The position numbers and the translations under genes were made by a program. This document shows, piece after piece, positions 7,213-14,340 of a DNA stretch of 17,163 nt; position 1 is the first letter of the stretch, and each line of letters opens with the position of its first letter. Origin of the DNA: JAGXTF01 sp040376005 (GTDB lineage Bacteria > Bacteroidota > Bacteroidia > NS11-12g > UBA955); NCBI GenBank assembly GCA_040376005.1, contig JBEIRK010000053.1, positions 1 through 17,163 on the forward strand. Reading direction: 5' to 3'. Below the pieces are notes generated by a model, which was not told the origin of the DNA, ran no database searches, and saw only the letters and a program-made list of their open reading frames with translations.

Positions 7213-8754
7213 TCATTCAATTCCTCTAAGAATGCGTTCCCAACGAATGCCCTTCCATGTGTAAATCATAGACTGGTGCGCTTTGTTCGGCGTGTTATCC
7301 GGAAGAATTTCTATCACCTGTCTAATGCTAAAGAAGGTGAATAATGGTTTGCCAATTACATGGTCTTCTGGCACGTAGCCCCAAAACCTTGAGTCTGAAC
7401 TGTTGTAACGGTTGTCACCCATCATCCAGTAATAACCAAACTTGAATGTGTAATTCTCAACAGGCACACCATTTTTTACAAAACCTGAACCAGTGAATTC
7501 AATACCGGCTTTCTCATATTTGTTAATGGCAATTTTGTAGAATGGCCAATTCCCTGCAGTAAGTTTGATAACATCGCCCCGTTTGGGTAGATAAAATGGA
7601 CCGTAATTATCAATATTCCAATTGGTTACCAACTTGCCTTCACTCACACTATTGGGGAAGGTAACATAATTGGTGCCCACATCTTCGGTGATTTCAAATA
7701 CCCCGCGTTCAAATACAGCTGGATCATTCTTAATTTTCTCAACGTTCTCGGGCCAGGTGTAAATATGAATGGGATTTGCGCGTACATTCTTATTTACCGT
7801 CATTTTTAGGATTTCTGGCGCCTCAGGTGCAATGTCAAAGTCGCCCAATTCATTGCGAATAAGAAACTCATAACTGGTAGGCTCTTTCAATATTACAAGA
7901 TACCGTTTTTGCTGTCTTCCCACTTTGGGTAGCATTTTACCATTGATATATACTTGTCCTTGGCGAATGAGCACACTGTCGCCAGGTATCGCCACACAAC
8001 GTTTTACATAGTTATCCCTTTTGTCTACAGGAAAGCGTTCATCATCATTTGGATAGTTAAATACCACCACATCATTGTTTTTAATGGTGTACCAACCGGG
8101 CAAACGCATGTAAGGCAATTCTATAAGATCGCTGTATGCTTTGAAGCCCATCAATTCTTTTTGTGCTACCACTGGAACACTTAGTGGGGTAAGTGGAATG
8201 CGCATTCCAACTTTAGCGCGACTCACCACCAAAAAGTCACCAACCATCAAATTGCTTTCCATAGAAGGGGTTGGAATTTGATAGAGGTCAAAATACAAGG
8301 CGCGCATACCCCCTGCAATGTACATGGCAAATAGAAGCGCATCGGCCCATTCGCGGCCTCCTTTGGAAACTGGGATATTCTTTTTGCGCCACTCAGCTTC
8401 ACCTGCACCGCCCATGTACTGCACATCCTTGCGGAATGCCATGATTGGCAAGTAAATAAAGGTAAATACAGTACCTACAAAATGTTGCCAGAACTTAAAC
8501 TGTCCGAAACTGCGCAATAAATCTAGGGTGATGTTAAAGCTAAATAGGATGTTTACACAAGGTATTACCATGCCTATCATATACCACCAAGGTCTATTTA
8601 CAAGCTTGATCCAAAACCACCAGCTCAATACTGGGATGAAAGCCCACACGGGATTCAACCCCCCTTTTTTGAATAAAACAGCAAGGCCCACGCGGGTAAG
8701 TACAAACGCAATTACCCAGAGGGTCATGAATAAACCAAATTGAAATGATTCCAT
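7213..8754 (-). CDS. lepB: Signal peptidase I (long Bacteroidota form)
   Basis: Inner-membrane serine/lysine peptidase that removes signal peptides from exported proteins. 513 residues, much longer than the E. coli enzyme (324). Residues 5-107 hold hydrophobic segments (about 8-29, 36-50, 57-73, 93-106), followed by another near 136-155, so the N-terminus is an elaborate membrane domain. The catalytic region starts at IPTPSMESNLMVGD with nucleophile S164. NYVKRCVAIPGDS carries the general-base K251. The C-terminal GDNRYNSSDSRFWG box and VIGKPLFTFFS complete the S26 pattern. About 200 residues lie between the Lys box and the GDN box, an insertion common in this phylum. It lies 5 nt after dapB, so the two are probably co-transcribed, ending at the hairpin at 7099-7132. 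Confidence 0.95.
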   Translation of the reverse strand: MESFQFGLFMTLWVIAFVLTRVGLAVLFKKGGLNPVWAFIPVLSWWFWIKLVNRPWWYMIGMVIPCVNILFSFNITLDLLRSFGQFKFWQHFVGTVFTFIYLPIMAFRKDVQYMGGAGEAEWRKKNIPVSKGGREWADALLFAMYIAGGMRALYFDLYQIPTPSMESNLMVGDFLVVSRAKVGMRIPLTPLSVPVVAQKELMGFKAYSDLIELPYMRLPGWYTIKNNDVVVFNYPNDDERFPVDKRDNYVKRCVAIPGDSVLIRQGQVYINGKMLPKVGRQQKRYLVILKEPTSYEFLIRNELGDFDIAPEAPEILKMTVNKNVRANPIHIYTWPENVEKIKNDPAVFERGVFEITEDVGTNYVTFPNSVSEGKLVTNWNIDNYGPFYLPKRGDVIKLTAGNWPFYKIAINKYEKAGIEFTGSGFVKNGVPVENYTFKFGYYWMMGDNRYNSSDSRFWGYVPEDHVIGKPLFTFFSIRQVIEILPDNTPNKAHQSMIYTWKGIRWERILRGIE

Positions 8755-8759
8755 AGTTA

Positions 8760-9488
8760 TTAGTGTATCAGGGCTTCAAAGTTAAGCATGTCTTTCATAC
8801 CAAAAATGCCATTTTTATTTGCAGTCCATTCAGCTGCCACCACCGCACCCAAGGCAAACCCGCGCCGATTGTGCGCTGTATGTTTGATTTCTATACTGTC
8901 AATTGGACTGTTGTACCGCACAATATGGGTGCCCGGAACCTCCGCCTCACGTATCGCTTCTATAGGTAATGTTGGCCCAGAAGATTCTCCTGCCTCCAAT
9001 TTCCAACTTTCGAAGGCTGCATGGCTGTTGAGTATGCCCTCTGCTAAGGTTATTGCGGTGCCACTAGGAGAATCTAGCTTTTTTGTATGATGGATTTCTG
9101 TAATTCCAGTTTGGTATTCAGAATAGTTATTCATGATGCGGGCCAATACTTCATTTAAGAAAAAAGTAATATTCACCCCCAAACTAAAGTTGGTCGCACA
9201 TAACATGGCTGTATTATGAGCCGTTACCGCAGCCACTACTTCATCGTATTTTTCATACCAACCCGTAGTGCCAACTACTACGGGTATACCCGCAGATGCA
9301 CATATCATGATATGCTGGGCTGCCATTTCTGGACTGCTGAATTCTATGGCTATATCGCAGTTTGAAAGATCTTCTGCGCACAGCGGACGAGCAGAATCAA
9401 ACGTTTGTGCGATTTCATGACCTCTTTCTAGGGCTATGGACTCGATTTCTCGACCCATTTTACCGTAGCCTATGATTGCAATTTTCAC
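8760..9488 (-). CDS. dapB: 4-hydroxy-tetrahydrodipicolinate reductase
   Basis: NAD(P)H-dependent cytosolic enzyme of the diaminopimelate/lysine pathway, supplying the peptidoglycan cross-linking residue. 242 residues, the shorter form usual in Bacteroidota (E. coli about 273). Motifs are the Rossmann loop IGYGKMGRE (6-14), FSSPE (50-54), VVGTTGWY (71-78) and the catalytic segment EIHHTKKLDSPSGTA with H133 and K137. The start is a GTG at 9488: it begins exactly at the conserved KIAIIGYG strand, and translating the frame further upstream (open to 9545) gives a non-conserved sequence. The GTG lies 4 nt after a perfect -7 box, suggesting a leaderless mRNA. Likely operon with lepB (5-nt gap) and divergent from mltG. 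Confidence 0.93.
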   Translation of the reverse strand: MKIAIIGYGKMGREIESIALERGHEIAQTFDSARPLCAEDLSNCDIAIEFSSPEMAAQHIMICASAGIPVVVGTTGWYEKYDEVVAAVTAHNTAMLCATNFSLGVNITFFLNEVLARIMNNYSEYQTGITEIHHTKKLDSPSGTAITLAEGILNSHAAFESWKLEAGESSGPTLPIEAIREAEVPGTHIVRYNSPIDSIEIKHTAHNRRGFALGAVVAAEWTANKNGIFGMKDMLNFEALIH

Positions 9489-9492
9489 TAAG

Positions 9493-9500
9493 CAAAGGTA
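9493..9500 (-). promoter_or_regulatory. -7 box of dapB-lepB
   Basis: The minus strand reads TACCTTTG, a perfect TAnnTTTG, ending 4 nt before the GTG start of dapB. A TTG is found 23 nt further upstream, at the long end of accepted spacing. The predicted transcription start coincides with the start codon. Confidence 0.5.
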
Positions 9501-9531
9501 ACCCACTTGTTGAATAGGATTTGCAATCCAA

Positions 9532-9563
9532 TTTGGCAAAAACACGCGATTCCTCGATTTTTG
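9532..9563 (+). promoter_or_regulatory. Promoter of mltG
   Basis: TTTG (9532-9535), a 20-nt spacer and GATTTTTG (9556-9563, one mismatch to TAnnTTTG) form the best-spaced Bacteroidota-type promoter in the window. The box ends 8 nt before the ATG at 9572, so the leader would be only a few nucleotides. It lies back to back with the dapB promoter. Confidence 0.5.
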
Positions 9564-9571
9564 TGCACGCT

Positions 9572-10579
9572 ATGAAGAAATTTAGAATTCTGATCGCTGC
9601 AGCCTTGGTCGTCATGGTATCTGTAGGGGCTTATTTTTCTTATCAATTATTGGGTTCAGCTTTCCATTCAGGTACAGCTTCTATTAGACTCCATAATAAT
9701 TACAATCAGGATTCTCTCATCCTCGCATTGAAAAGAGCAGGCTTAACCAATACCAAAGCTGCGCGGTATTGGATTCCCAAACTAGGATATAAAAAAGTAA
9801 GGGCCTGTACGATTCAAATTCCGGAGGGTTGCAGTTTGTACGCACTTGTGAAGCTTCTAAAAGAGAATAGATATCAAACCGTAAACGTGACCCTGCTTGG
9901 AAGCATGGACGAATCGAAATTGGCCACCTTGTTAGCTACCAAATTAGAAGTAAATGAAGACTCGTTTTTGAACGCCTTGAAATACAAGAATGAATTGCTT
10001 CCGTTGCCATTTAACGATACAACGTGGCAAGCCCTTATGTTGCCCAATACCTACAATTTTGCAGTAAGCACAACTACCTCAGGCTTTTTTAAGCGCATGC
10101 AATCAGAATATAAAAAGTTTTGGAATAGCAGCAGATTGAATAAAGCGTCTGCTCAGGGATTGACGCCACTACAGGTTTCTATTCTCGCGAGCATCGTCAC
10201 CAAAGAAAGCAACAAGACAGCAGAATACAACAACATAGCCGGAGTGTATATCAACCGTTTACGCAAAGGCATGCTTTTGCAAGCAGATCCAACTGTAGTA
10301 TATGCAAGAAAAAGGGCTGGAAGGGTGCTAAATGCGGATTTACGCATTCCTTCAGTATACAATACTTATATCCATGCTGGCTTGCCTCCTGGGCCAATTG
10401 CCATTCCGAATGCAGCTGCCTTAGAAGCGGTGCTTGATTATAAGCAACACGACTATTTGTATTTTGTTGCAAACCCCACTTTTGATGGGTACCACCACTT
10501 TTCAGCAACCTTGTCCGAGCATAATGTTTGGGCAGCGAATTTGCATCGTGCTATGGATGCCCGAGCAAAAGGCAAGTAA
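9572..10579 (+). CDS. mltG: Endolytic murein transglycosylase MltG (YceG-like)
   Basis: Inner-membrane enzyme that cuts nascent glycan strands internally and is thought to set glycan chain length. 335 residues from the ATG at 9572. A single N-terminal membrane helix (residues 5-26) follows a Lys-rich start, giving one-pass topology with the catalytic domain outside. Residues 80-130 correspond to the LysM-like subdomain (IQIPEGCSLYALVKLL, VTLLGSMDESKLATLLA). The catalytic segment is LASIVTKESN with E212, followed by NNIAGVYINRL and MLLQADPTVVYA. The C-terminal HAGLPPGPIAIPN and YLYFVANP motifs are diagnostic. The frame is open from 9521, but 9572 starts the membrane anchor and fits the promoter. 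It stops 7 nt from the stop of the convergent secreted-protein gene. Confidence 0.95.
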   Translation: MKKFRILIAAALVVMVSVGAYFSYQLLGSAFHSGTASIRLHNNYNQDSLILALKRAGLTNTKAARYWIPKLGYKKVRACTIQIPEGCSLYALVKLLKENRYQTVNVTLLGSMDESKLATLLATKLEVNEDSFLNALKYKNELLPLPFNDTTWQALMLPNTYNFAVSTTTSGFFKRMQSEYKKFWNSSRLNKASAQGLTPLQVSILASIVTKESNKTAEYNNIAGVYINRLRKGMLLQADPTVVYARKRAGRVLNADLRIPSVYNTYIHAGLPPGPIAIPNAAALEAVLDYKQHDYLYFVANPTFDGYHHFSATLSEHNVWAANLHRAMDARAKGK

Positions 10580-10609
10580 TCAGAAATTACAGTTTCTGGA
10601 ATTTTCCAG
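10580..10609. terminator. Small inverted repeats at the mltG / secreted-protein junction (weak terminator candidate)
   Basis: Between and just inside the two convergent stops there is CAGAAA-6 nt-TTTCTG (10581-10598), overlapping a second palindrome CTGGAATTTTCCAG (10596-10609). Either could form an RNA hairpin on both strands, but the T-tracts are short and part of it is coding for the minus-strand gene. It is the only terminator-like structure at this junction. Confidence 0.25.
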
Positions 10610-11390
10610 TGTAATGCTGCGTGCCAGATGAAGCTTTCATGTAATAAATACCTGGTGCCAAGTCTGCAATGTAAATAGATTGGCTCATGCTTACTTCAGC
10701 TATCACCTTGCCATCGATACCAATTATTGCACAATATTCTGCAAACACACCCAATTGAATGGTTTCCAATGCTGGATTTGGACTCAGTTTTAAGGTCTGA
10801 ATGGTTGTTGTTACGCTGCTCGCAGCTTCTTTCTTCAATACCATTTTCGTGGTTTTTACATCGTCCCCTGCGGTATTACCATTGCCATTTGTAGCATTGC
10901 CACAGGCATAAATAATAACCGAGTCAGGCACTGACGCAGATGGAGCCGTCCAGTCAAAGGACCAAACCCCTGAAGTGCTTGGTGTGCTTTGCATGCAGAA
11001 TTCACGTGTGCCCAAGGTTCTCAATTTTGCACCTGAAGAAGCAGATGACATAACGCCCGACTTAGCATGGGTAGGAGATAGAATAGAGGCTTGAAAACCA
11101 CGTTGTCCATTGGTTATGCTTGTACCTACAGTTACCTTTACAGTGTATACAGAGCCCGCTTTAAACGCACTTACTGGAGTAGAGCCGCCTTTGTCGGTTA
11201 CTTCAATGTTTACATTGCATCCATTATTGGTACTGCCTGTATGACAGCCTGAAGCAGCGCAAGTGCTTCCCGCATTGCCATTAGACAGCGGTGCACCTGT
11301 AAAATCGCCAGAAGGGCCATCAGGATTAGAGGTTAAGATTCCAGTCCCAACAAGTAAAAGTGCCAGTGTAAGTAGGTATTGTTTTTTCAT
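10587..11390 (-). CDS. Secreted choice-of-anchor V-like protein with T9SS C-terminal sorting domain
   Basis: Predicted extracellular or surface protein of 267 residues. Residues 1-20 form a signal peptide (KKQYLLTLALLLVG). Near the mature N-terminus lies GSTCAASGCHTG with C44, C49 and H50, the Cys/Cys-His signature seen at the start of choice-of-anchor V/Reeler-like domains; the beta-rich domain continues to about 187 (VYTVKVTV, GFQASIL, WSFDWTAP, VIIYACGNATNG). Residues 199-267 look like a type A T9SS sorting domain: LKLSPNP, IDGKV, LAPGIYYMKA and a basic end at KFQKL. It should therefore cross the inner membrane by Sec and the outer membrane by T9SS. The frame is open to 11717, but that part would overlap nuoA and precede the signal peptide. 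Role unknown; the CX4CH motif could be heme- or metal-related, which is inference. Confidence 0.8.
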   Translation of the reverse strand: MKKQYLLTLALLLVGTGILTSNPDGPSGDFTGAPLSNGNAGSTCAASGCHTGSTNNGCNVNIEVTDKGGSTPVSAFKAGSVYTVKVTVGTSITNGQRGFQASILSPTHAKSGVMSSASSGAKLRTLGTREFCMQSTPSTSGVWSFDWTAPSASVPDSVIIYACGNATNGNGNTAGDDVKTTKMVLKKEAASSVTTTIQTLKLSPNPALETIQLGVFAEYCAIIGIDGKVIAEVSMSQSIYIADLAPGIYYMKASSGTQHYTGKFQKL

Positions 11391-11506
11391 ATTGATCAAT
11401 TGAATTTCAAATATCGTGAATTTCTGCCAAATCTCTTTGAAACTTTCAAACAAGATTTTGTGGTTTTTCGATGTAAAAAAAGCACAAAACAGCTGCCAAT
11501 AATTAT

Positions 11507-11514
11507 TACATTTG
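11507..11514 (+). promoter_or_regulatory. -7 box of the nuoABCD operon
   Basis: TACATTTG is a perfect TAnnTTTG match 8 nt before the nuoA ATG at 11523. No TTTG is at -33 spacing. The predicted leader is about 3-5 nt, so nuoA would have an almost leaderless message. Confidence 0.5.
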
Positions 11515-11522
11515 CATCCGTA

Positions 11523-11889
11523 ATGAGCACACCGTCGCAATACATACCTATTGTTATACAAACCACAGTCGCAGTTGGATTCGTAGCTGTTGCCCTTTTT
11601 GGTTCGTCTCTCTTGGGCCCCAAAAACAAGACTGTTCAAAAAGAAGAGAACTTTGAGTGCGGTATTGAAAGTCAGGGTAATGCGCGTTTCCCCCATTTCA
11701 ATTAAGTACTTTCTCACCGCGATACTTTTCGTGTTGTTCGATGTAGAAGTGATTTTCTTCTACCCATATGCTGTTAATTTTAGAGAAATGGGTTGGGAAG
11801 GTTTCATGGCTGTGCTAACGTTTGTTGGGCTTTTCCTCGCTGGATTTATCTACGTTTGGAAAAAAGGCGGTCTAGACTGGGAAAAGTAA
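11523..11889 (+). CDS. nuoA: NADH-quinone oxidoreductase subunit A, interrupted by a one-base frameshift
   Basis: Small three-helix membrane subunit of respiratory complex I. Two overlapping frames together give a complete NuoA of about 121 residues. The 5' part (11523-11693) encodes YIPIVIQTTVAVGF, LLGPK and the hallmark FECGIE (residues 47-52), then GNARFP; in this frame it would stop at 11703-11705 after 60 residues. The 3' part, one base over (11695-11889), encodes ISIKYFLTAILFVLFDVEV, FFYPYAV and the third helix ending VWKKGGLDWEK. The junction is the CCCCC run at 11690-11694; four Cs would restore one frame. Both halves look fully conserved, so this is probably a recent indel, a sequencing error, or a translational +1 shift. 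It is first of four nuo genes, 42 nt before nuoB. Confidence 0.85.
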
Positions 11890-11931
11890 TCATTCAAAAA
11901 ATCAATAATTCAGTTCATCTGTTAATATACT

Positions 11932-12474
11932 ATGGTAAACATCGCTGAAAAGCCTGAAGGTATAGAAGGAGAAGGTTTTTTCCTTACTTCAGTAAGTCAA
12001 GTAATTGGTTTGGCCCGTGCAAATAGTCTTTGGCCACTTCCATTTGCCACTTCCTGCTGCGGTATTGAATTTATGGCCACCATGGCTGCAAATTATGATT
12101 TGGCGCGTTTTGGTTCTGAAAGACTTAGTTTTTCTCCAAGACAAGCGGATTTGCTTATGGTTATGGGTACCATTGCCAAAAAAATGGGACCTGTATTGAA
12201 GCAAGTATACGATCAAATGGCCGAACCCAAATGGGTGATGAGTGTGGGTGCTTGCGCCTGCAGCGGTGGTATTTTTGATACTTACTCTGTGTTGCAAGGC
12301 ATTGACAAAGTGATTCCTGTTGATGTCTACGTTCCGGGTTGCCCTCCGCGTCCGGAACAAATCATTGACGGCCTTATCAAAATTCAAGAAATGGTCAAGA
12401 GTGAAAGTATTCGTCGCAGAGATACAGATGAGTACAAGAAAATGCTTGAAAGTTATCATATTCAAACTTCTTGA
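11932..12474 (+). CDS. nuoB: NADH-quinone oxidoreductase subunit B
   Basis: Peripheral-arm subunit of complex I carrying the terminal 4Fe-4S cluster N2, which passes electrons to quinone. 180 residues, usual length. The four expected cluster ligands are visible: the tandem C42-C43 in TSCCGIEFM, C108 in VGACACSGG, and C137 in VPGCPPRPEQ. FSPRQADLLMVMGT (67-80) is typical. C110 is an extra cysteine where many homologues have Asn (GACANSGG). Start codon ATG at 11932, 42 nt after nuoA. nuoC begins 2 nt after the stop, indicating co-transcription. Confidence 0.97.
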   Translation: MVNIAEKPEGIEGEGFFLTSVSQVIGLARANSLWPLPFATSCCGIEFMATMAANYDLARFGSERLSFSPRQADLLMVMGTIAKKMGPVLKQVYDQMAEPKWVMSVGACACSGGIFDTYSVLQGIDKVIPVDVYVPGCPPRPEQIIDGLIKIQEMVKSESIRRRDTDEYKKMLESYHIQTS

Positions 12475-12476
12475 TA

Positions 12477-12983
12477 ATGGCAGACTGGAATAACCCATCT
12501 CTCTTGGAAGCAATTCAAACACAGTTTGCTACTGCTGTGGTTTCTTCTGAAGAAACTTATGGTATGTTGAATATTGAAGTGAATGCAAATGATGCCTACG
12601 CAGTGATTGAGTGGTTGAAAAACCACAACAGCCTGCGCATGGATTATTTGACGGATCTCTGCGCCGTGCACTATCCTGAACAAGAGGGTCGTGAAATTGC
12701 TGTAGTGTATCACATCCATAGCTTAATCAACAATATTCGCTTGCGTCTTAAGGCATTTTTACCCATAGAGAAGCCTGAAATTGCAACGCTTACACCTTTG
12801 TTCAGTGGTGCAAATTGGATGGAGAGAGAGACTTACGATTTTTATGGAGTGAATTTTACAGGTCATCCCGATATGCGACGCATATTGAATATGGATGAAA
12901 TGGATTATTTCCCATTGAGAAAAGAATTCGCCTTGGAAGATGAAACCCGCACCGATAAAGCGGATAAATATTTTGGAAGATGA
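12477..12983 (+). CDS. nuoC: NADH-quinone oxidoreductase subunit C
   Basis: 30-kDa-type subunit of the complex I peripheral arm, no cofactor, contacting NuoD near the quinone site. 168 residues from the ATG at 12477. Diagnostic segments are MDYLTDLCAVHYPE (residues 53-66), the signature ERETYDFYGVNFTGHPD (117-133) and RRILNMDEM. A TTG two codons upstream (12471) is in frame but would overlap the nuoB stop and is not needed. Its stop overlaps the nuoD start in ATGA (12980-12983), implying coupled translation. NuoC and NuoD are separate here, not fused as in E. coli. Confidence 0.96.
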   Translation: MADWNNPSLLEAIQTQFATAVVSSEETYGMLNIEVNANDAYAVIEWLKNHNSLRMDYLTDLCAVHYPEQEGREIAVVYHIHSLINNIRLRLKAFLPIEKPEIATLTPLFSGANWMERETYDFYGVNFTGHPDMRRILNMDEMDYFPLRKEFALEDETRTDKADKYFGR

Positions 12984-14200
12984 GTGATATGATGATTAAG
13001 GGCTCTGGGCAGCTCATAAGTACCGAAACCATAGATGGGGAAATTGCAACCCTGAACCTTGGACCTACACACCCTGCAACCCACGGTGTATTTCAAAACA
13101 TCATGAAAGTAGACGGGGAACGCATTATTAGTGCCGAACCTACTATTGGTTATATACACAGGGCTTTTGAAAAGCTCGCTGAAAGAAGACCTTACAACCA
13201 AATTACACCCATTACTGACCGTCTGAATTACTGCTCTTCCCCAATCAATAATTTGGGTTGGCACATGACAGTTGAAAAACTTATCGGAGTGGAAGTGCCC
13301 AAAAGAGTAGACTACATGCGCGTGGTTATCATGGAGTTGGCCCGTATTGCGGACCACTTGGTGTGCAACTCCGTAATTGGTGTGGACACAGGCGCGCTTA
13401 CTGGATTTACCTATATGTTCCAGGAACGCGAAAAAATCTACGATATGTACGAGGAAGTTTGTGGTGCACGACTCACTACGAATATCGGCAGAATCGGAGG
13501 CTTTGAAAGAGATTTTAGCCCAGCTTTTATGCAGAAACTGCGCAGCTGGCTTAAAGAATTTCCTGCTAAGTTTCAGGAATTTGATAACCTGCTTTCGAGA
13601 AACAGAATCTTCATGGACAGGGTCATCAAAGCGGGTCCTATAACTGGAGACCGTGCATTGAATTACAGTTTTGCAGGTCCGAATCTTCGCGCTGCAGGTG
13701 TAGATTATGATGTACGTGTAATGAATCCCTATAGCAGCTATCAAGATTTTGATTTTGATGTTCCTATCGGAAAAGATGGCGATACCTACGACAGATTTAT
13801 GGTTCGCCAAGAAGAAATTCGTCAAAGTCTACGCATCATCCATCAAGCACTCGAAAATATGCCTCAAGGTGAATTTCATGCAGATGTTCCCTCGTTTTAC
13901 CTTCCCCCCAAAGAGGAAGTGTATACCAGCATGGAAGCCTTGATTTACCATTTCAAAATTGTTATGGGTGAAACACCAATTCCTGCAGGTGAAGTTTACC
14001 ATAGTGTAGAAGGTGCCAATGGAGAATTGGGTTATTATCTGATTTCCGATGGCGGCCGTACTCCTTACAGATTGCACTTCAGAAGACCTTGCTTCATTTA
14101 CTATCAGGCCTACCCTGAAATGGTAAAAGGCAGTGTGCTGAGTGATGCTATTCTCACCATGAGCAGTATGAATGTGATTGCCGGTGAGTTAGACGCATAA
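12980..14200 (+). CDS. nuoD: NADH-quinone oxidoreductase subunit D
   Basis: 49-kDa-type subunit of complex I that, with NuoB, forms the quinone-reduction pocket. 406 residues, normal length. Signature regions are LNLGPTHPATHGV (residues 25-37), GYIHRAFEKLAE, the RLNYCSSP segment, RIADHLVCN, GFERDF and, near the end, GEVYHSVEGANGELGYYL. The C-terminus is IAGELDA, where many homologues read V(M)GEVDR, so the final Asp is present but shifted to DA. It is the last nuo gene here; the expected nuoE, nuoF and further subunits do not follow, and rho starts 140 nt downstream. Confidence 0.97.
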   Translation: MSDMMIKGSGQLISTETIDGEIATLNLGPTHPATHGVFQNIMKVDGERIISAEPTIGYIHRAFEKLAERRPYNQITPITDRLNYCSSPINNLGWHMTVEKLIGVEVPKRVDYMRVVIMELARIADHLVCNSVIGVDTGALTGFTYMFQEREKIYDMYEEVCGARLTTNIGRIGGFERDFSPAFMQKLRSWLKEFPAKFQEFDNLLSRNRIFMDRVIKAGPITGDRALNYSFAGPNLRAAGVDYDVRVMNPYSSYQDFDFDVPIGKDGDTYDRFMVRQEEIRQSLRIIHQALENMPQGEFHADVPSFYLPPKEEVYTSMEALIYHFKIVMGETPIPAGEVYHSVEGANGELGYYLISDGGRTPYRLHFRRPCFIYYQAYPEMVKGSVLSDAILTMSSMNVIAGELDA

Positions 14201-14340
14201 AATATTGGTTTTTTTTAGTGGAAGTCATTAAAATGACTTAATATTGCATTCGGAAGGCGATAGAATTCTTCTTTTTGCCTGAATCACACACCCACTTATT
14301 AACACTCCCCGGAGCCTAATTTCATATACATAAACTATTC
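14201..14340 (+). promoter_or_regulatory. nuoD-rho intergenic region: T8 tract, inverted repeat, rho leader
   Basis: This 140-nt region holds a run of eight T (14209-14216), then a perfect inverted repeat AAGTCAT-TAAA-ATGACTT (14222-14239). The hairpin is not followed by a T-tract on either strand, so it is not a standard terminator. A one-mismatch -7 box, TAATATTG, overlaps or abuts the repeat end (about 14239-14246) and could start a rho leader of about 90 nt with the repeat acting as an operator or leader structure. Rho autoregulates through its leader in E. coli; applying that here is inference. Confidence 0.35.

Noticed and set aside
11523..11889. nuoA as a decayed pseudogene
   Set aside because: Apart from one base in a homopolymer both halves are conserved, and the downstream operon is intact, so decay is unlikely.
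12905..13825. Long minus-strand open frame (306 codons) inside nuoD
   Set aside because: It is antisense to nuoD, which is unmistakable, and its translation has no recognisable domain; it arises from codon usage.
14209..14239. Intrinsic terminator after nuoD
   Set aside because: The T8 tract precedes rather than follows the hairpin on the plus strand, and no T-tract follows on the minus strand.
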